From Endozoicomonas sp965261315 (GTDB taxonomy: Bacteria; Pseudomonadota; Gammaproteobacteria; Pseudomonadales; Endozoicomonadaceae): DNA of 64,000 nucleotides. The stretch's first letter is position 1. Each line of letters opens with the position of its first letter. A program made the position numbers and the translations under genes. The stretch spans positions 1 through 64,000 of the forward strand of contig CBDHDM010000049.1 in NCBI GenBank assembly GCA_965261315.1, read 5' to 3'. The notes beneath the pieces were generated by a model. That model saw only the letters and a list, made by a program, of their open reading frames with translations. It was not told where the DNA came from and searched no databases. Shown here in pieces: positions 53,358-61,886 of this stretch.

Positions 53358-54806
53358 TCATGGCTGTTGGGACCAATATCTGAAACCTTCGTCCAGCGGT
53401 TTTCGATGGATGAACTGTCCATGTCCCGGTGTGCCGGTAAAGTGGCCATCCCGAGCAATAATTTCACCCCGGGATACGGTTATCACTGGATAGCCCTGCA
53501 GCTTCATGCCTTCATAGGGGCAATAGTCAGAGCGACCGTGCATAAGCCGCTGGCTGAGCGTTACCTCTCTTTTCGGGTCGATGATCACCAGGTCAGCATC
53601 GGCGCCCTCGGCAATTAAACCTTTACGGGGGTATAGCCCAAACAGCTGGGCTGGACGTGTACTGACCAGCTCCACAAAATGGTTGATGGAGATACGGTCT
53701 TTCATGACCCCTTCTGAAAAGAGAAGGGGGACACGGTTTTCGACCCCGGGAATGCCGTTAGGGCAATATTGGAAACCATCCCGACCAGCGTGTTTCTGGG
53801 CCATGGTGAAAGCGCAGTGATCCGTGGCCACTGTACTGATTGTGCCGTCCATTACCCCTTGCCAGAGTTGATTCTGGTGATAGTTATCCCGCAGGGGAGG
53901 ACTCATGATGTATTTCAGCCCTTCATCATAGGGATGGTCTGAGGCTCCACTCTCATTGCTGGAGCTGTTGTATTTATTGATATCCAGTGACAGATACTGA
54001 GGGCAGGTTTCAGCGAATACAGCCTGGCCTCGCTGGTGTGCCTGACGGATATATTCCAGCCCAATGCCATTGGAAAGATGAACAATGTAGACAGGAGCAT
54101 CGCCTGCCAGTGTCGCAAGATTAATCATACGACCAACGGCTTCTGCTTCACATTCCGGTGGACGGCTCAGCGCGTGGTAAATCGGTGCATTGGAACCCTG
54201 GCTGAGAATTTTTTCTTTCAGGAAGCGAATAGCGCCATCGTTTTCAGGATGGACACAGGTCAGGGCATTAAGCTGGTTAAGACGTTCCAGTGCAGCCAGA
54301 ACCTGACTGTCATCCAGTTTGTAGCCATAGGTAAGGTAAAGTTTGAAACTGGAAATCCCTTCTTCCAGTACCATGGATTCCATTTCTTCAAGAATGCTGT
54401 CGTCTATATGCTGTATGGTGCCGTGAAAGCTGTAATCAATAACGGCTTTGTCGCGGGCAAACTCGTGGTAGCGTTCAAGCTGATGATGCAGGGAGCAACC
54501 GGCAGGGCCAAAGCCCATATGGTCAACGATGGTGGTGGTTCCACCGCAGGCGGCGGATACGGTGCCGCTGTAAAAGTCATCACAGCTCTGGGCAATACCA
54601 ACATCAATATTCAGATGGGTATGAACGTCAACGCCGCCTGGTATAACATAATGACCGGCGGCGTTGATGATTTCTGTATCATTATCGCCCTCGGGCAATT
54701 CGATATGGGGAGCAATTCGTTCAATGATACCGTTGCGAGTTAGTAAGTCTGCCCGCTCACTGGTATCGGCATTCACCAGTGTTGCATTTTTTATAAGGAC
54801 ATTCAT
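53358..54806 (-). CDS. hyuA: dihydropyrimidinase/hydantoinase family amidohydrolase (HyuA)
   Basis: This 482-residue TIM-barrel amidohydrolase has the first metal histidines in VIPGGVDVHTHLNI, the carboxylated lysine in ISSFKLYLTYGYK, further ligands in LTCVHPENDG and PVYIVHLSNG, and the catalytic aspartate in TISTVATDHCAFTMAQK. HyuA of the E. coli urate cluster opens a cyclic ureide (hydantoin/dihydropyrimidine-type ring). Its neighbours ygeY-ygeX-ygeW suit a step in purine-ring breakdown. The gene appears intact. A hairpin lies between ygeY and hyuA. Confidence 0.92.
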   Translation of the reverse strand: MNVLIKNATLVNADTSERADLLTRNGIIERIAPHIELPEGDNDTEIINAAGHYVIPGGVDVHTHLNIDVGIAQSCDDFYSGTVSAACGGTTTIVDHMGFGPAGCSLHHQLERYHEFARDKAVIDYSFHGTIQHIDDSILEEMESMVLEEGISSFKLYLTYGYKLDDSQVLAALERLNQLNALTCVHPENDGAIRFLKEKILSQGSNAPIYHALSRPPECEAEAVGRMINLATLAGDAPVYIVHLSNGIGLEYIRQAHQRGQAVFAETCPQYLSLDINKYNSSSNESGASDHPYDEGLKYIMSPPLRDNYHQNQLWQGVMDGTISTVATDHCAFTMAQKHAGRDGFQYCPNGIPGVENRVPLLFSEGVMKDRISINHFVELVSTRPAQLFGLYPRKGLIAEGADADLVIIDPKREVTLSQRLMHGRSDYCPYEGMKLQGYPVITVSRGEIIARDGHFTGTPGHGQFIHRKPLDEGFRYWSQQP

Positions 54807-54848
54807 GGTCCCCTACCTTTTCTGGCTAGCCTGGGTTAACAATGAAAG

Positions 54849-54868
54849 CCGGCTCCCCCAGGAGCCGG
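54849..54868 (-). terminator. hairpin between ygeY and hyuA
   Basis: CCGGCTCC-CCCA-GGAGCCGG is a perfect 8-bp GC-rich stem, 10 bp after the ygeY stop on the transcribed strand. The T run is weak (CTTTCATTGTT), so it may attenuate or protect mRNA rather than stop all transcription. Confidence 0.65.
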
Positions 54869-54878
54869 TGTATTTCAA

Positions 54879-56102
54879 TTACTGATCAAGGTTGTGCAGG
54901 TACATGCCTGGAATTGCAGCGTACATGGCCGCACACTTCACCAGATGGTCTTTCCAGGTCTTCTCGTCTGGAGCATGGGCTTCAGGCTCTTTACCCGGTC
55001 CAAAGCCAACGACAGGGATGCCATAACGACCCATGATGGAGACGCCGTTGGTAGAGAAGGTCCACTTGTCCACCAGAGGCTTCTTGTCGAACAGCAGCTC
55101 GAAGCAGTCGCTGGTCACCTTGGTCACCAGGTGGTCTTCAGGCAGAACCCAGGCAGGGAAGTAGCACTCGGTTTCATACACCAGGCCAGTGTAAGCTGGA
55201 CGATCATAGTTATACATGGTGACCTTGCCACCCGCTTCCTGGACAGCAGGCAGTGCACGGATTTCTTCCAGGGCACCTTCCCAGGTTTCACCCCAGGTCA
55301 GACGACGGTCGATGGAGATGGCACAGCTGTCAGCTACCGCGCAACGGCTTGGCGAAGTGAAGAACACTTCAGAAACGGTCAGGGTGCCTTTGCCCAGGAA
55401 TGCATCATCGCCCAGATTATTGGCGAGTTCCTTGATCTCATTCAGGATTGGGCCCATCTTGAAGATGGCATTGTCGCCACGCTCAGGTGCTGAACCGTGG
55501 CAGCTGACGCCGTCCACTTCAACACGGATTTCCATGCGGCCGCGCTGACCACGATAGATGTTGCAGTCAGTCGGTTCGGTGCTGACAACAAACTCAGGAC
55601 GAAGACCAGTTTCATTGATGATGTACTGCCAGCACAGACCGTCGCAGTCTTCTTCCTGAACCGTACCGGTGACTACCAGTGTGTAGTCGTCTTCCAGGCC
55701 GAGGTCTTTGATGATCTTGCCTGCATAAACCATGGAAGCCATACCACCTTCCTGGTCAGATGCGCCACGACCACCGATGGTTTCTTCATCTTCGTAGCCT
55801 TCATAAGGGTCAAAGGTCCAGTTGCTCAGGTTACCAACACCTACCGTATCGATATGAGCGTCCATGGCGATGATGTGCTTACCATGGCCGATATAGCCAA
55901 GTACGTTGCCCTGTGGATCGATGTCTACCTTATCAAAGCCAACTTTTTCCATTTCTTCCTTGATACGAAGAACCACTTTCTCTTCATCACAGGATTCACT
56001 GGGAATGGCAATCATGTCCCGCAGGAAGCGGGTCATATCTGGCTTGTATTCTTCTGCTTTTTTCAGGATTTCAGCAAAAGGGATTTTCAATTCTTTAGAC
56101 AT
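54879..56102 (-). CDS. ygeY: M20-family peptidase/deacetylase-like protein YgeY
   Basis: This has 407 residues, an ArgE/DapE/M20-type metallohydrolase. Metal ligands are visible: HIIAMDAHIDTVGVG, TIGGRGASDQEGGMASMVYA, TGTVQEEDCDGLCWQYIINE and, near the end, GPGKEPEAHAPDEKTWKDHL. It is close to E. coli YgeY throughout, including MRGQRGRMEIRVEVDG-type text here as YRGQRGRMEIRVEVDGVSCH. In the urate cluster it is thought to act on a carbamoylated or amino-acid-like intermediate; the exact reaction is uncertain. It is followed by hyuA and preceded by ygeX. Confidence 0.94.
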   Translation of the reverse strand: MSKELKIPFAEILKKAEEYKPDMTRFLRDMIAIPSESCDEEKVVLRIKEEMEKVGFDKVDIDPQGNVLGYIGHGKHIIAMDAHIDTVGVGNLSNWTFDPYEGYEDEETIGGRGASDQEGGMASMVYAGKIIKDLGLEDDYTLVVTGTVQEEDCDGLCWQYIINETGLRPEFVVSTEPTDCNIYRGQRGRMEIRVEVDGVSCHGSAPERGDNAIFKMGPILNEIKELANNLGDDAFLGKGTLTVSEVFFTSPSRCAVADSCAISIDRRLTWGETWEGALEEIRALPAVQEAGGKVTMYNYDRPAYTGLVYETECYFPAWVLPEDHLVTKVTSDCFELLFDKKPLVDKWTFSTNGVSIMGRYGIPVVGFGPGKEPEAHAPDEKTWKDHLVKCAAMYAAIPGMYLHNLDQ

Positions 56103-56193
56103 GGTCGTATATCCTTGTTTGTTTTATGTGGGCCGCTTCCCTATTGTCGGAGTCAGCCCGTGTCGAGATTTATTTAAAAGTGAAATGGTTTTA

Positions 56194-57387
56194 TCAGATG
56201 CCGTATTTGCCTTCCCAAACAACATCCTGGTAGTTGACTGAATCGGTATCGCCTTCCGTATTGAAAAGCAGGACAACCGAATTCTGATCCAGTCCCAGGG
56301 CTTTCATGAGGGCTTTTGCATCAGGATGATGTGCTATGGCGTAGAGTGTACCGACACCAATAGCACCGGATTCACCCGCGATAATTCGCTCATCACCGGG
56401 CAGTGGACTGGCCTGGATACGCATGCCCAGAGCTGCAGTTCGGTCTTCAACAGACATGAAGTGACGGCTGCAGTTTCTCAGAATTTCCCAACCCAGTGGG
56501 TTAGGTTCACCACAGGCCAGGCCCACCATAATGGTGTCCAGGTCACCGGTAACATTGACTGCACCACCATCGCCGCTGCAGCCAGACTTATAAATACAGT
56601 CTGCCTGATGAGGTTCTGCGGTAATGCCGGTAAAGCGGTCAGCCCCATAGCGGTTAGCCAGATAACCGAGTACTCCACCAGCCATGGCTCCAACGCCAGC
56701 CTGCAGAATGGTGTGAGTAGGGCGATCAATGCCCATAGCCTGCATCTGCTCAACGGCTTCGTCAGCCATGGTCATATAACCCTGCATGATCCAGGTGGGG
56801 ATTTCGGTGTAACCCTCCCAGGCAGTGTCCTGAACCATCAGCCAGCCATTTTCATCGGCATTTTTACAGGCGAGACGTACGGCATCGTCGTAATTCAAGT
56901 CGGTGACGATGCATTCGGCACCTAAACGACGAATATTGTCTACCCGTTCCTGCGCCGCTCCTTTGGGCATGTAAATAACAGCGTTCTGCCCCAGTTGCAT
57001 GGCAGCCCAGGCAACACCACGGCCATGGTTACCATCGGTAGCCGTAGCAAAGGTGATGGGTTCCTGTCCTTTCAGGCTGTCGAAGCTGAATTGCTCCAGT
57101 GGGATGCCAAGCTTGTTACTGACACACTGGCCAATGGCGTAGGAGCCGCCGAGAACTTTGAATGCGTTCAGGCCGAAACGGTAAGATTCGTCTTTGACCA
57201 GAATTTTTTTCAGGCCAAGCTGGTGAGCCAGCTGATCAAGAGAGCGAAGCGGCGTAGGTTGATAACCGGGAATTCGTTGATGGAACTCACGGGCAATTCT
57301 GGCTACTTCGGTACTGAACAGTGGTGAAGACTCACCGTTAAAGAAGCGGTTAGGCTCCTGTTTTATGGATAAACTGAATTCTGACAT
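56194..57387 (-). CDS. ygeX: 2,3-diaminopropionate ammonia-lyase YgeX
   Basis: This is a 397-residue PLP fold-type II enzyme, starting at the ATG at 57387 (seven codons inside the longest frame). The PLP lysine is in SYRFGLNAFKVLGGSYAIG; other motifs are ITFATATDGNHGRGVAWAAM, VIYMPKGAAQERVDNIRRLG and LQAGVGAMAGGVLGYLANRY. It converts 2,3-diaminopropionate to pyruvate and two ammonia. In the purine cluster this releases nitrogen from the last C3 intermediate. The gene is intact. Confidence 0.94.
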   Translation of the reverse strand: MSEFSLSIKQEPNRFFNGESSPLFSTEVARIAREFHQRIPGYQPTPLRSLDQLAHQLGLKKILVKDESYRFGLNAFKVLGGSYAIGQCVSNKLGIPLEQFSFDSLKGQEPITFATATDGNHGRGVAWAAMQLGQNAVIYMPKGAAQERVDNIRRLGAECIVTDLNYDDAVRLACKNADENGWLMVQDTAWEGYTEIPTWIMQGYMTMADEAVEQMQAMGIDRPTHTILQAGVGAMAGGVLGYLANRYGADRFTGITAEPHQADCIYKSGCSGDGGAVNVTGDLDTIMVGLACGEPNPLGWEILRNCSRHFMSVEDRTAALGMRIQASPLPGDERIIAGESGAIGVGTLYAIAHHPDAKALMKALGLDQNSVVLLFNTEGDTDSVNYQDVVWEGKYGI

Positions 57388-57464
57388 GGATTGTGCCCCC
57401 GAACACAAATGCTGGCAGCGCTCCCTGCTGCCGGATTGGCTGTCAGGGAGCGTTTCCCGAAAAA

Positions 57465-58655
57465 TCAGGCGTCAACGCGACGAGCGCCTTTCTTCATCAG
57501 GTTTTCCAGCACAACATCTGGGCTGGCAAAGCGGCGGTTGAGGATCATGGAAGCGATGATGTAAGGCTTCCAGCCTGCTTCTTTGTATGTGTCGATCAGG
57601 TACTTGTTGAATACACCTTCGGTCACTTCACCTTCCTTACAGGAAACACCGGTGATGTCTGCTGGCAGGCAGTGCATGTAAAGGGCTTCACCATTGCGGG
57701 TGTGCTTCATCATCTCTTCGGTGCAGTGCCAGTCTTTGTGCAGGGCGTTTTGAGCCAGACATTCCTGTTCCAGAGACTTCAGACCAGCATGGTCACCGGC
57801 TTTCAGCAGATCGGTACGGCGGCCCATAACATGGTAAGGCGCCCAGGACTTAGGATAAACAATGTCAGCATCCTTAAAGGCTTCAGCCATGGTGCTCACC
57901 TGAGTGAAGCTGCCACCACTTTCTGCAGCCTGACGACCAGCGGTTTCAACCACTTCAGGAATCAGGTCGTAGCCTTCTGGATGAGCCAGAGTGACATCCA
58001 TGCCAAAGCGGGTCATCAGGCCGATGATGCCCTGTGGAACGGAGAGAGGCTTGCCGTAGCTTGGAGAGTAAGCCCAGGTCATGGCAATCTTCTTGCCTTT
58101 CAGGTTTTCCAGGCTGCCAAAGTGTTCAGTAAGCCATGCCAGGTCAGCCATGCTCTGGGTTGGGTGGTCGATATCACATTGCAGGTTAACCATGCCTGGA
58201 CGCTGAGCCAGAACACCGTTCTCCATACCGAAGTCCAGGGCAGAGCCAACTTCGCGCATGTACTGGTTACCATAGCCCAGGTACATGTCATCACGGATAC
58301 CAATCACATCAGCACAGAAGGAGATCATGTTGGCGGTTTCACGAACGGTTTCGCCGTGAGCAATCTGGGACTTACCTTCATCCAGGTCCTGAATGGCCAG
58401 ACCCAGCATGTTACAGGCAGAGGTGAAGGAGAAGCGGGTACGGGTAGAGTTGTCACGGAACAGGGAAACACCAAGGCCACTGTCGAAAACCTTGGTGGAG
58501 ATGTTTTCGTTGCGCAGCATGCGCAGACCTTCTGCTACTTTCAACACCTGCTTCAATTCATCGGTGGACTGTTCCCAGGTCAGGAGAAAGTCTTTGCTAT
58601 GCAGTTGTGTGTTCAGTGCCTTGATATCTTGAAGTAACTGGTCGAAATTGCTCAC
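57465..58655 (-). CDS. ygeW: knotted carbamoyltransferase YgeW
   Basis: This 396-residue member of the aspartate/ornithine carbamoyltransferase family is of the YgeW type. The carbamoyl-phosphate loop is SLFRDNSTRTRFSFTSACNM; HPTQSMADLAWL gives the second signature; VYPKSWAPYHVMGRR and LYMHCLPADITGVSCKEGEV complete the site. In E. coli-type clusters it probably works in the phosphorolytic direction, releasing carbamoyl phosphate (ATP via carbamate kinase). No carbamate kinase (yqeA) gene is in the window. First gene of ygeW-ygeX-ygeY-hyuA. Confidence 0.93.
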   Translation of the reverse strand: MSNFDQLLQDIKALNTQLHSKDFLLTWEQSTDELKQVLKVAEGLRMLRNENISTKVFDSGLGVSLFRDNSTRTRFSFTSACNMLGLAIQDLDEGKSQIAHGETVRETANMISFCADVIGIRDDMYLGYGNQYMREVGSALDFGMENGVLAQRPGMVNLQCDIDHPTQSMADLAWLTEHFGSLENLKGKKIAMTWAYSPSYGKPLSVPQGIIGLMTRFGMDVTLAHPEGYDLIPEVVETAGRQAAESGGSFTQVSTMAEAFKDADIVYPKSWAPYHVMGRRTDLLKAGDHAGLKSLEQECLAQNALHKDWHCTEEMMKHTRNGEALYMHCLPADITGVSCKEGEVTEGVFNKYLIDTYKEAGWKPYIIASMILNRRFASPDVVLENLMKKGARRVDA

Positions 58656-58795
58656 GGTATTTCCTTTTTCTGAGTATCAGACCCTCTGGGCGGAGAAAAC
58701 GCTCCCGGATCTGGGGTTATTGATTGACTGAACTCGGTGCGGTTGAAGATGCGACCCTGGTAAGTCAGTCAGATGGTTAGTCGTTACCTTTTAAT

Positions 58796-58812
58796 AGCCA
58801 ACTTACGTGCCA
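58796..58812 (-). promoter_or_regulatory. putative sigma-54 promoter of ygeW operon
   Basis: On the minus strand TGGCACGTAAGTTGGCT resembles the -24/-12 sigma-54 consensus TGGCACG-N4-TTGCW, with one mismatch at the -12 cytosine. It lies about 140 bp before ygeW. The sigma-54 activator YgeV at the right edge makes such a promoter plausible. Confidence 0.5.
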
Positions 58813-59083
58813 ACTTTTTTGAACCGGTGGTGAAAAAAGGATGAACCGTGAGGGAATTTGGTGAGTTATATCCGTTTGTATGCTTACAGCCTCGAGGGAT
58901 ATAGAAAACAGTTTGAGAAAATACAGCTGTAATCACAACTTTTTAAAAATAGAAAACTGATCTGACACGATTTTTGGGAAGGAGAAAAAGTGGACTTAAT
59001 TCGTTTTGATCTATCAGTTTGATAATAATTTTCCGAGGTGATAATCAGATTGGCACCAGCTTTGCCGTAACCAGACAGGCTGG

Positions 59084-59230
59084 TATATGTTCTGAGGATT
59101 TGAAGTTGCCACACGGCGGCAAGTGAGAGAGGCCCCGGGAGCTTAGATACACTAAGTGACAGGGCATGGCTGGCGCTCCAGTGAGCGAATGCAGGCAATA
59201 AGTAGCAGCTTCAAAGGCGGCGGGTATATA
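59084..59230. repeat. ERIC-like imperfect palindrome
   Basis: The element contains GGGAGCTTAGATACACTAAG and TGACAGGG, matching the ERIC core (CAGGAGCTTACATAAGTAAGTGACTGGGG). It also contains GTGAGCGAATGCAGGC and ends in GGCGGGTATATA, as ERIC ends in GACGGGTATA. The outer arms (TTTGAAGTTGC at 59099 and AGCAGCTTCAAA before 59216) are inverted. ERIC elements are known from enterobacteria and vibrios. Here it lies between ygeW and the coiled-coil gene. Confidence 0.75.
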
Positions 59231-59264
59231 GCCTGCTACAGGTAATAGAGTGATATAAAGCTGC

Positions 59265-59847
59265 TTATTTATCGGGCAAGCGATGCTTGATCATCTGTCC
59301 CAGGGTAAGAATATCCTTGCGAACCTCTTTGACCTGGCTTTCTACACCTTCAAGGCGTTGGTTAATGCCTCCAAGCCATTCGTTGGTGCTGCTGAGTCGT
59401 TCATTGTTTTCATCCAGCCGTTCATTAGCTTCATCAAGGCGTTCATTATTTTCACCGAGGCGTACATTAGTCTCATTTAACCGCTCATAGGTTTCATCGA
59501 CACGCTCATGGGTACCATCTACCAGTTTATTGGTTTCATCCAGACGACCATTGATGGCGTCCAGATGTTCGCTGATATCATCCAGGATTTTGTGGGTGTT
59601 ATCCATTAACGCGCTGGTACGCTCAAAGCCTGATAGTGTGGTCTGGGCCAGTTCGGAGACATCTTCCTTTACGCCGGTAACTTCTGTCTGAATGCCCGAC
59701 ATATTGACTTTGACGCCAATGACCTCATGCTGGTTTTTAAGCGCGATGTGTTTGATATCCGCCATCGCTTTCACCAGACCCTGAATCGTGTTGTAGAGGG
59801 ACTGGTGTTGTTTCTCCCAGCATCTCAACTCTTGTTTCTAGCGACAT
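59265..59847 (-). pseudogene. heptad-repeat coiled-coil protein with an early frameshift
   Basis: The main frame codes for a long coiled coil of near-perfect 7-residue repeats (GRLDETNKLVDGTHERVDET, ERLDEANERLDENNERLSST) after VIGVKVNMSGIQTEVTGVKE. Its first canonical start is a TTG at 59828. An ATG at 59847 opens MSLETRVEML in a different frame, and removing one G of the GGG at 59816-59818 would join them as RVEMLEKQHQSLYNTIQGL. The natural protein is therefore probably about 193 residues and is frameshifted here (or misread). No partner or function is evident. Confidence 0.65.
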
Positions 59848-60255
59848 ACAGCTACCTGTCTTTTGTTGTGTTACAAAGCCTTGTGTTTAAACATTTTGTA
59901 TTTAGACAGCCATGAAGCACTCGTATTAAAATTTTTGTAAAAAAGAGAGCGCTATTTTTCAACCTGATATTCAGGTGATGGCAGTTTTATAGATACAGCT
60001 GTGCACTGACTGCATGATCAGCATAGCAGAGCTTCAGAATGTCACTGGGTTTATTGATGAGGGAAATAACAAGAGCGGTTTATAGTGGAATGGGGGTTTG
60101 GATTAAATCGGATATGTGTACAAGCTTTGCATGCACAGATTGAACCACGGAGATCACGAAGAGCACAAAGAAGCGCTGTTTCTTTTCCTCTGTGAACTTT
60201 GTGATCTTCGTGGTTCAAAAAGTAATCTCAAGATGTTGAGAGTTTCAGTATTGCT
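59848..60255. other. intergenic region without a gene
   Basis: Apart from the palindromic repeat at 60140-60218 I see no coding sequence or RNA gene. The short frame across the repeat is an artefact of the palindrome. Confidence 0.6.
60140..60218. repeat. palindromic intergenic repeat (ACCACGGAG family)
   Basis: TTGAACCACGGAGATCACGA (60140-60159) and TCTTCGTGGTTCAA at the right end (to 60218) are inverted with few mismatches. The interior CACAAAG/CTTTGTG also pairs. It is the second member of the family seen at 44562-44634. Confidence 0.75.
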
Positions 60256-61854
60256 TCAAGGACTTCCGCCGGCAATAGCACGGGCTTTATCAGAAACCGT
60301 TGTATGATCAACACTGGCACCGCGAGGATCAATATCGCCAATCTTGAACCTTTTAGTGACGTCTGACCCTGCACTGATCATACCACGAACCTTACCACCA
60401 ATTCGGGTAATAACCGGCTGGCTTCCATTTTCTGACATAACACTGGCGACAACCTGCCCTTCTTCGACCAGCTCGCCAATAGCGACTGCAGGCGTAACTT
60501 GCCCTGCACAGGGAGCACGTAATACACGCTCTTCAGCATAGCCCATAATGGTACCGGGCTTTCCGGTGTTGGGTTCCGCTTCTCCCTGGTAAATGACTCT
60601 GGCCAGGTTATGACCACGGCAGGTTTCAACCACGGCATCGACATCTTCTCCGGCACTAAACCCAGGACCAAGAGCGATGGTCACGGGTGCCATTTTTCGA
60701 TGGGTTCCCAGGTTCTGTTTGGCCAGAATGCCATCAACCAGAACGGCGGGTTTAAACAGGCGGAGCGTCTGGCCATCAGGATCGGCCATGATCGGAATAT
60801 TGCCATCATTGATTATGCTCAGGGCATCAGAGACCGACCGTGCTTTGCGGGCAGTAATACCTTCAACCGTTATTTGGCCGCTGTCATTCAGAAGTGCCCC
60901 GGCAAAAGAAACATTGGTACGAATAACCGTTGGTTTTGGTAAATCCAGCATGACCACTTTATAGCCGCTGTTATGCAGTTTAACGGCAGTGCCGGATGCC
61001 AGGTCGCCTGCACCCCGGATAACAACGAGATTATCATTACGGTTTGCTATTGAAGACAATGCTGCTGATTTTCCGCTTCTTTTTCGAATAGCCTTGCCAC
61101 GGGAAAGTGCCAGAATCTCACCCATAATGCTGACGGCGATTTCTTCCGGGCTTTCTGCTCCAATATCCAGGCCTACCGGGGTGCGAACCTCTTGGAAACG
61201 GGTTTCACTGATACCCAGTTCCAGGCATTTATTGTGCAGGGTTTCCACTTTGCGACGACTGGCCAGCTGGCCAACATGATGAGCCGGGCTTTTGAGAATG
61301 GCTGGCAATGCCGCCGTGTCTTCATGGTTGGTTGCAATGATGACCTGAGTATTGTCCCGGATAGTTACCTGACTGATCGCATCCTGAATAGTCTCACCCA
61401 GGATAAGCTGAGTATTGGGTGGAAACAGTTTTGCATTAAGATTGGGTTCCCAGGAATCGGCAACCGTAATCCGGTAACCCAGGTCTGAAGCCAGTTTTGC
61501 CACAGCCCGGTTTACATGGCCTCCACCAATCAACAGCATGTCCGGGCGAATGCCCTGTACATCAATATGGACCGTCATTGTGCCACCGCAATCCATATCC
61601 ATGGCATCTTTGCCCGTCCTGGACATACTGCCTTTAACAACCCTTGAACGACCTTCCTGCAATGCTTCAAGCGCTTCACTGATGATATGTCGTTCGATCA
61701 TGCCACCGCCGATTGTTCCCCGGGTTCGGCCATCTTCCTGTACCAGCAGTATGGCATCGTGGCGGGGAGCTGATCCTTTGGTTTCAATAATAGTGGCCAG
61801 TGCAAAAGGCGTGTTTTGTTCGAAGAGTCGTGCTGCTTCCGCAAAAATGTTCAT
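60256..61854 (-). CDS. yqeB: YqeB: selenium-dependent molybdenum hydroxylase accessory protein (XdhC-like fusion)
   Basis: This has 532 residues. The N-terminal XdhC/CoxI domain is about 1-260: ATIIETKGSAPRHDAILLVQ, RGTIGGGMIERHIISEALE, MDCGGTMTVHIDV, LLIGGGHVNRAVAKLASDLG, RTPVGLDIGAESPEEIAVSI. The EF2563-type C-terminal domain is about 275-530: LVVIRGAGDLASGTAVKLHN, MADPDGQTLRLFKPAVLVDG, VTIALGPGFSAGEDVDAVVE. This domain pair is the marker of the selenium-dependent hydroxylase maturation pathway. It is downstream of yqeC in the same direction, 32 bp apart. Confidence 0.93.
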   Translation of the reverse strand: MNIFAEAARLFEQNTPFALATIIETKGSAPRHDAILLVQEDGRTRGTIGGGMIERHIISEALEALQEGRSRVVKGSMSRTGKDAMDMDCGGTMTVHIDVQGIRPDMLLIGGGHVNRAVAKLASDLGYRITVADSWEPNLNAKLFPPNTQLILGETIQDAISQVTIRDNTQVIIATNHEDTAALPAILKSPAHHVGQLASRRKVETLHNKCLELGISETRFQEVRTPVGLDIGAESPEEIAVSIMGEILALSRGKAIRKRSGKSAALSSIANRNDNLVVIRGAGDLASGTAVKLHNSGYKVVMLDLPKPTVIRTNVSFAGALLNDSGQITVEGITARKARSVSDALSIINDGNIPIMADPDGQTLRLFKPAVLVDGILAKQNLGTHRKMAPVTIALGPGFSAGEDVDAVVETCRGHNLARVIYQGEAEPNTGKPGTIMGYAEERVLRAPCAGQVTPAVAIGELVEEGQVVASVMSENGSQPVITRIGGKVRGMISAGSDVTKRFKIGDIDPRGASVDHTTVSDKARAIAGGSP

Positions 61855-61886
61855 TGGTTTCCCCCATTCTGAAAGTTAAAATATTC

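Noticed and set aside
57393..58637. Plus-strand frame of 414 residues opposite ygeW
   Set aside because: It is antisense to an intact, well-conserved carbamoyltransferase and has no domain of its own.
60116..60307. Plus-strand frame of 63 residues reading HRLNHGDHEEHKEALFLFLC
   Set aside because: It lies on a palindromic repeat and overlaps the end of yqeB; the apparent coding is a product of the repeat.
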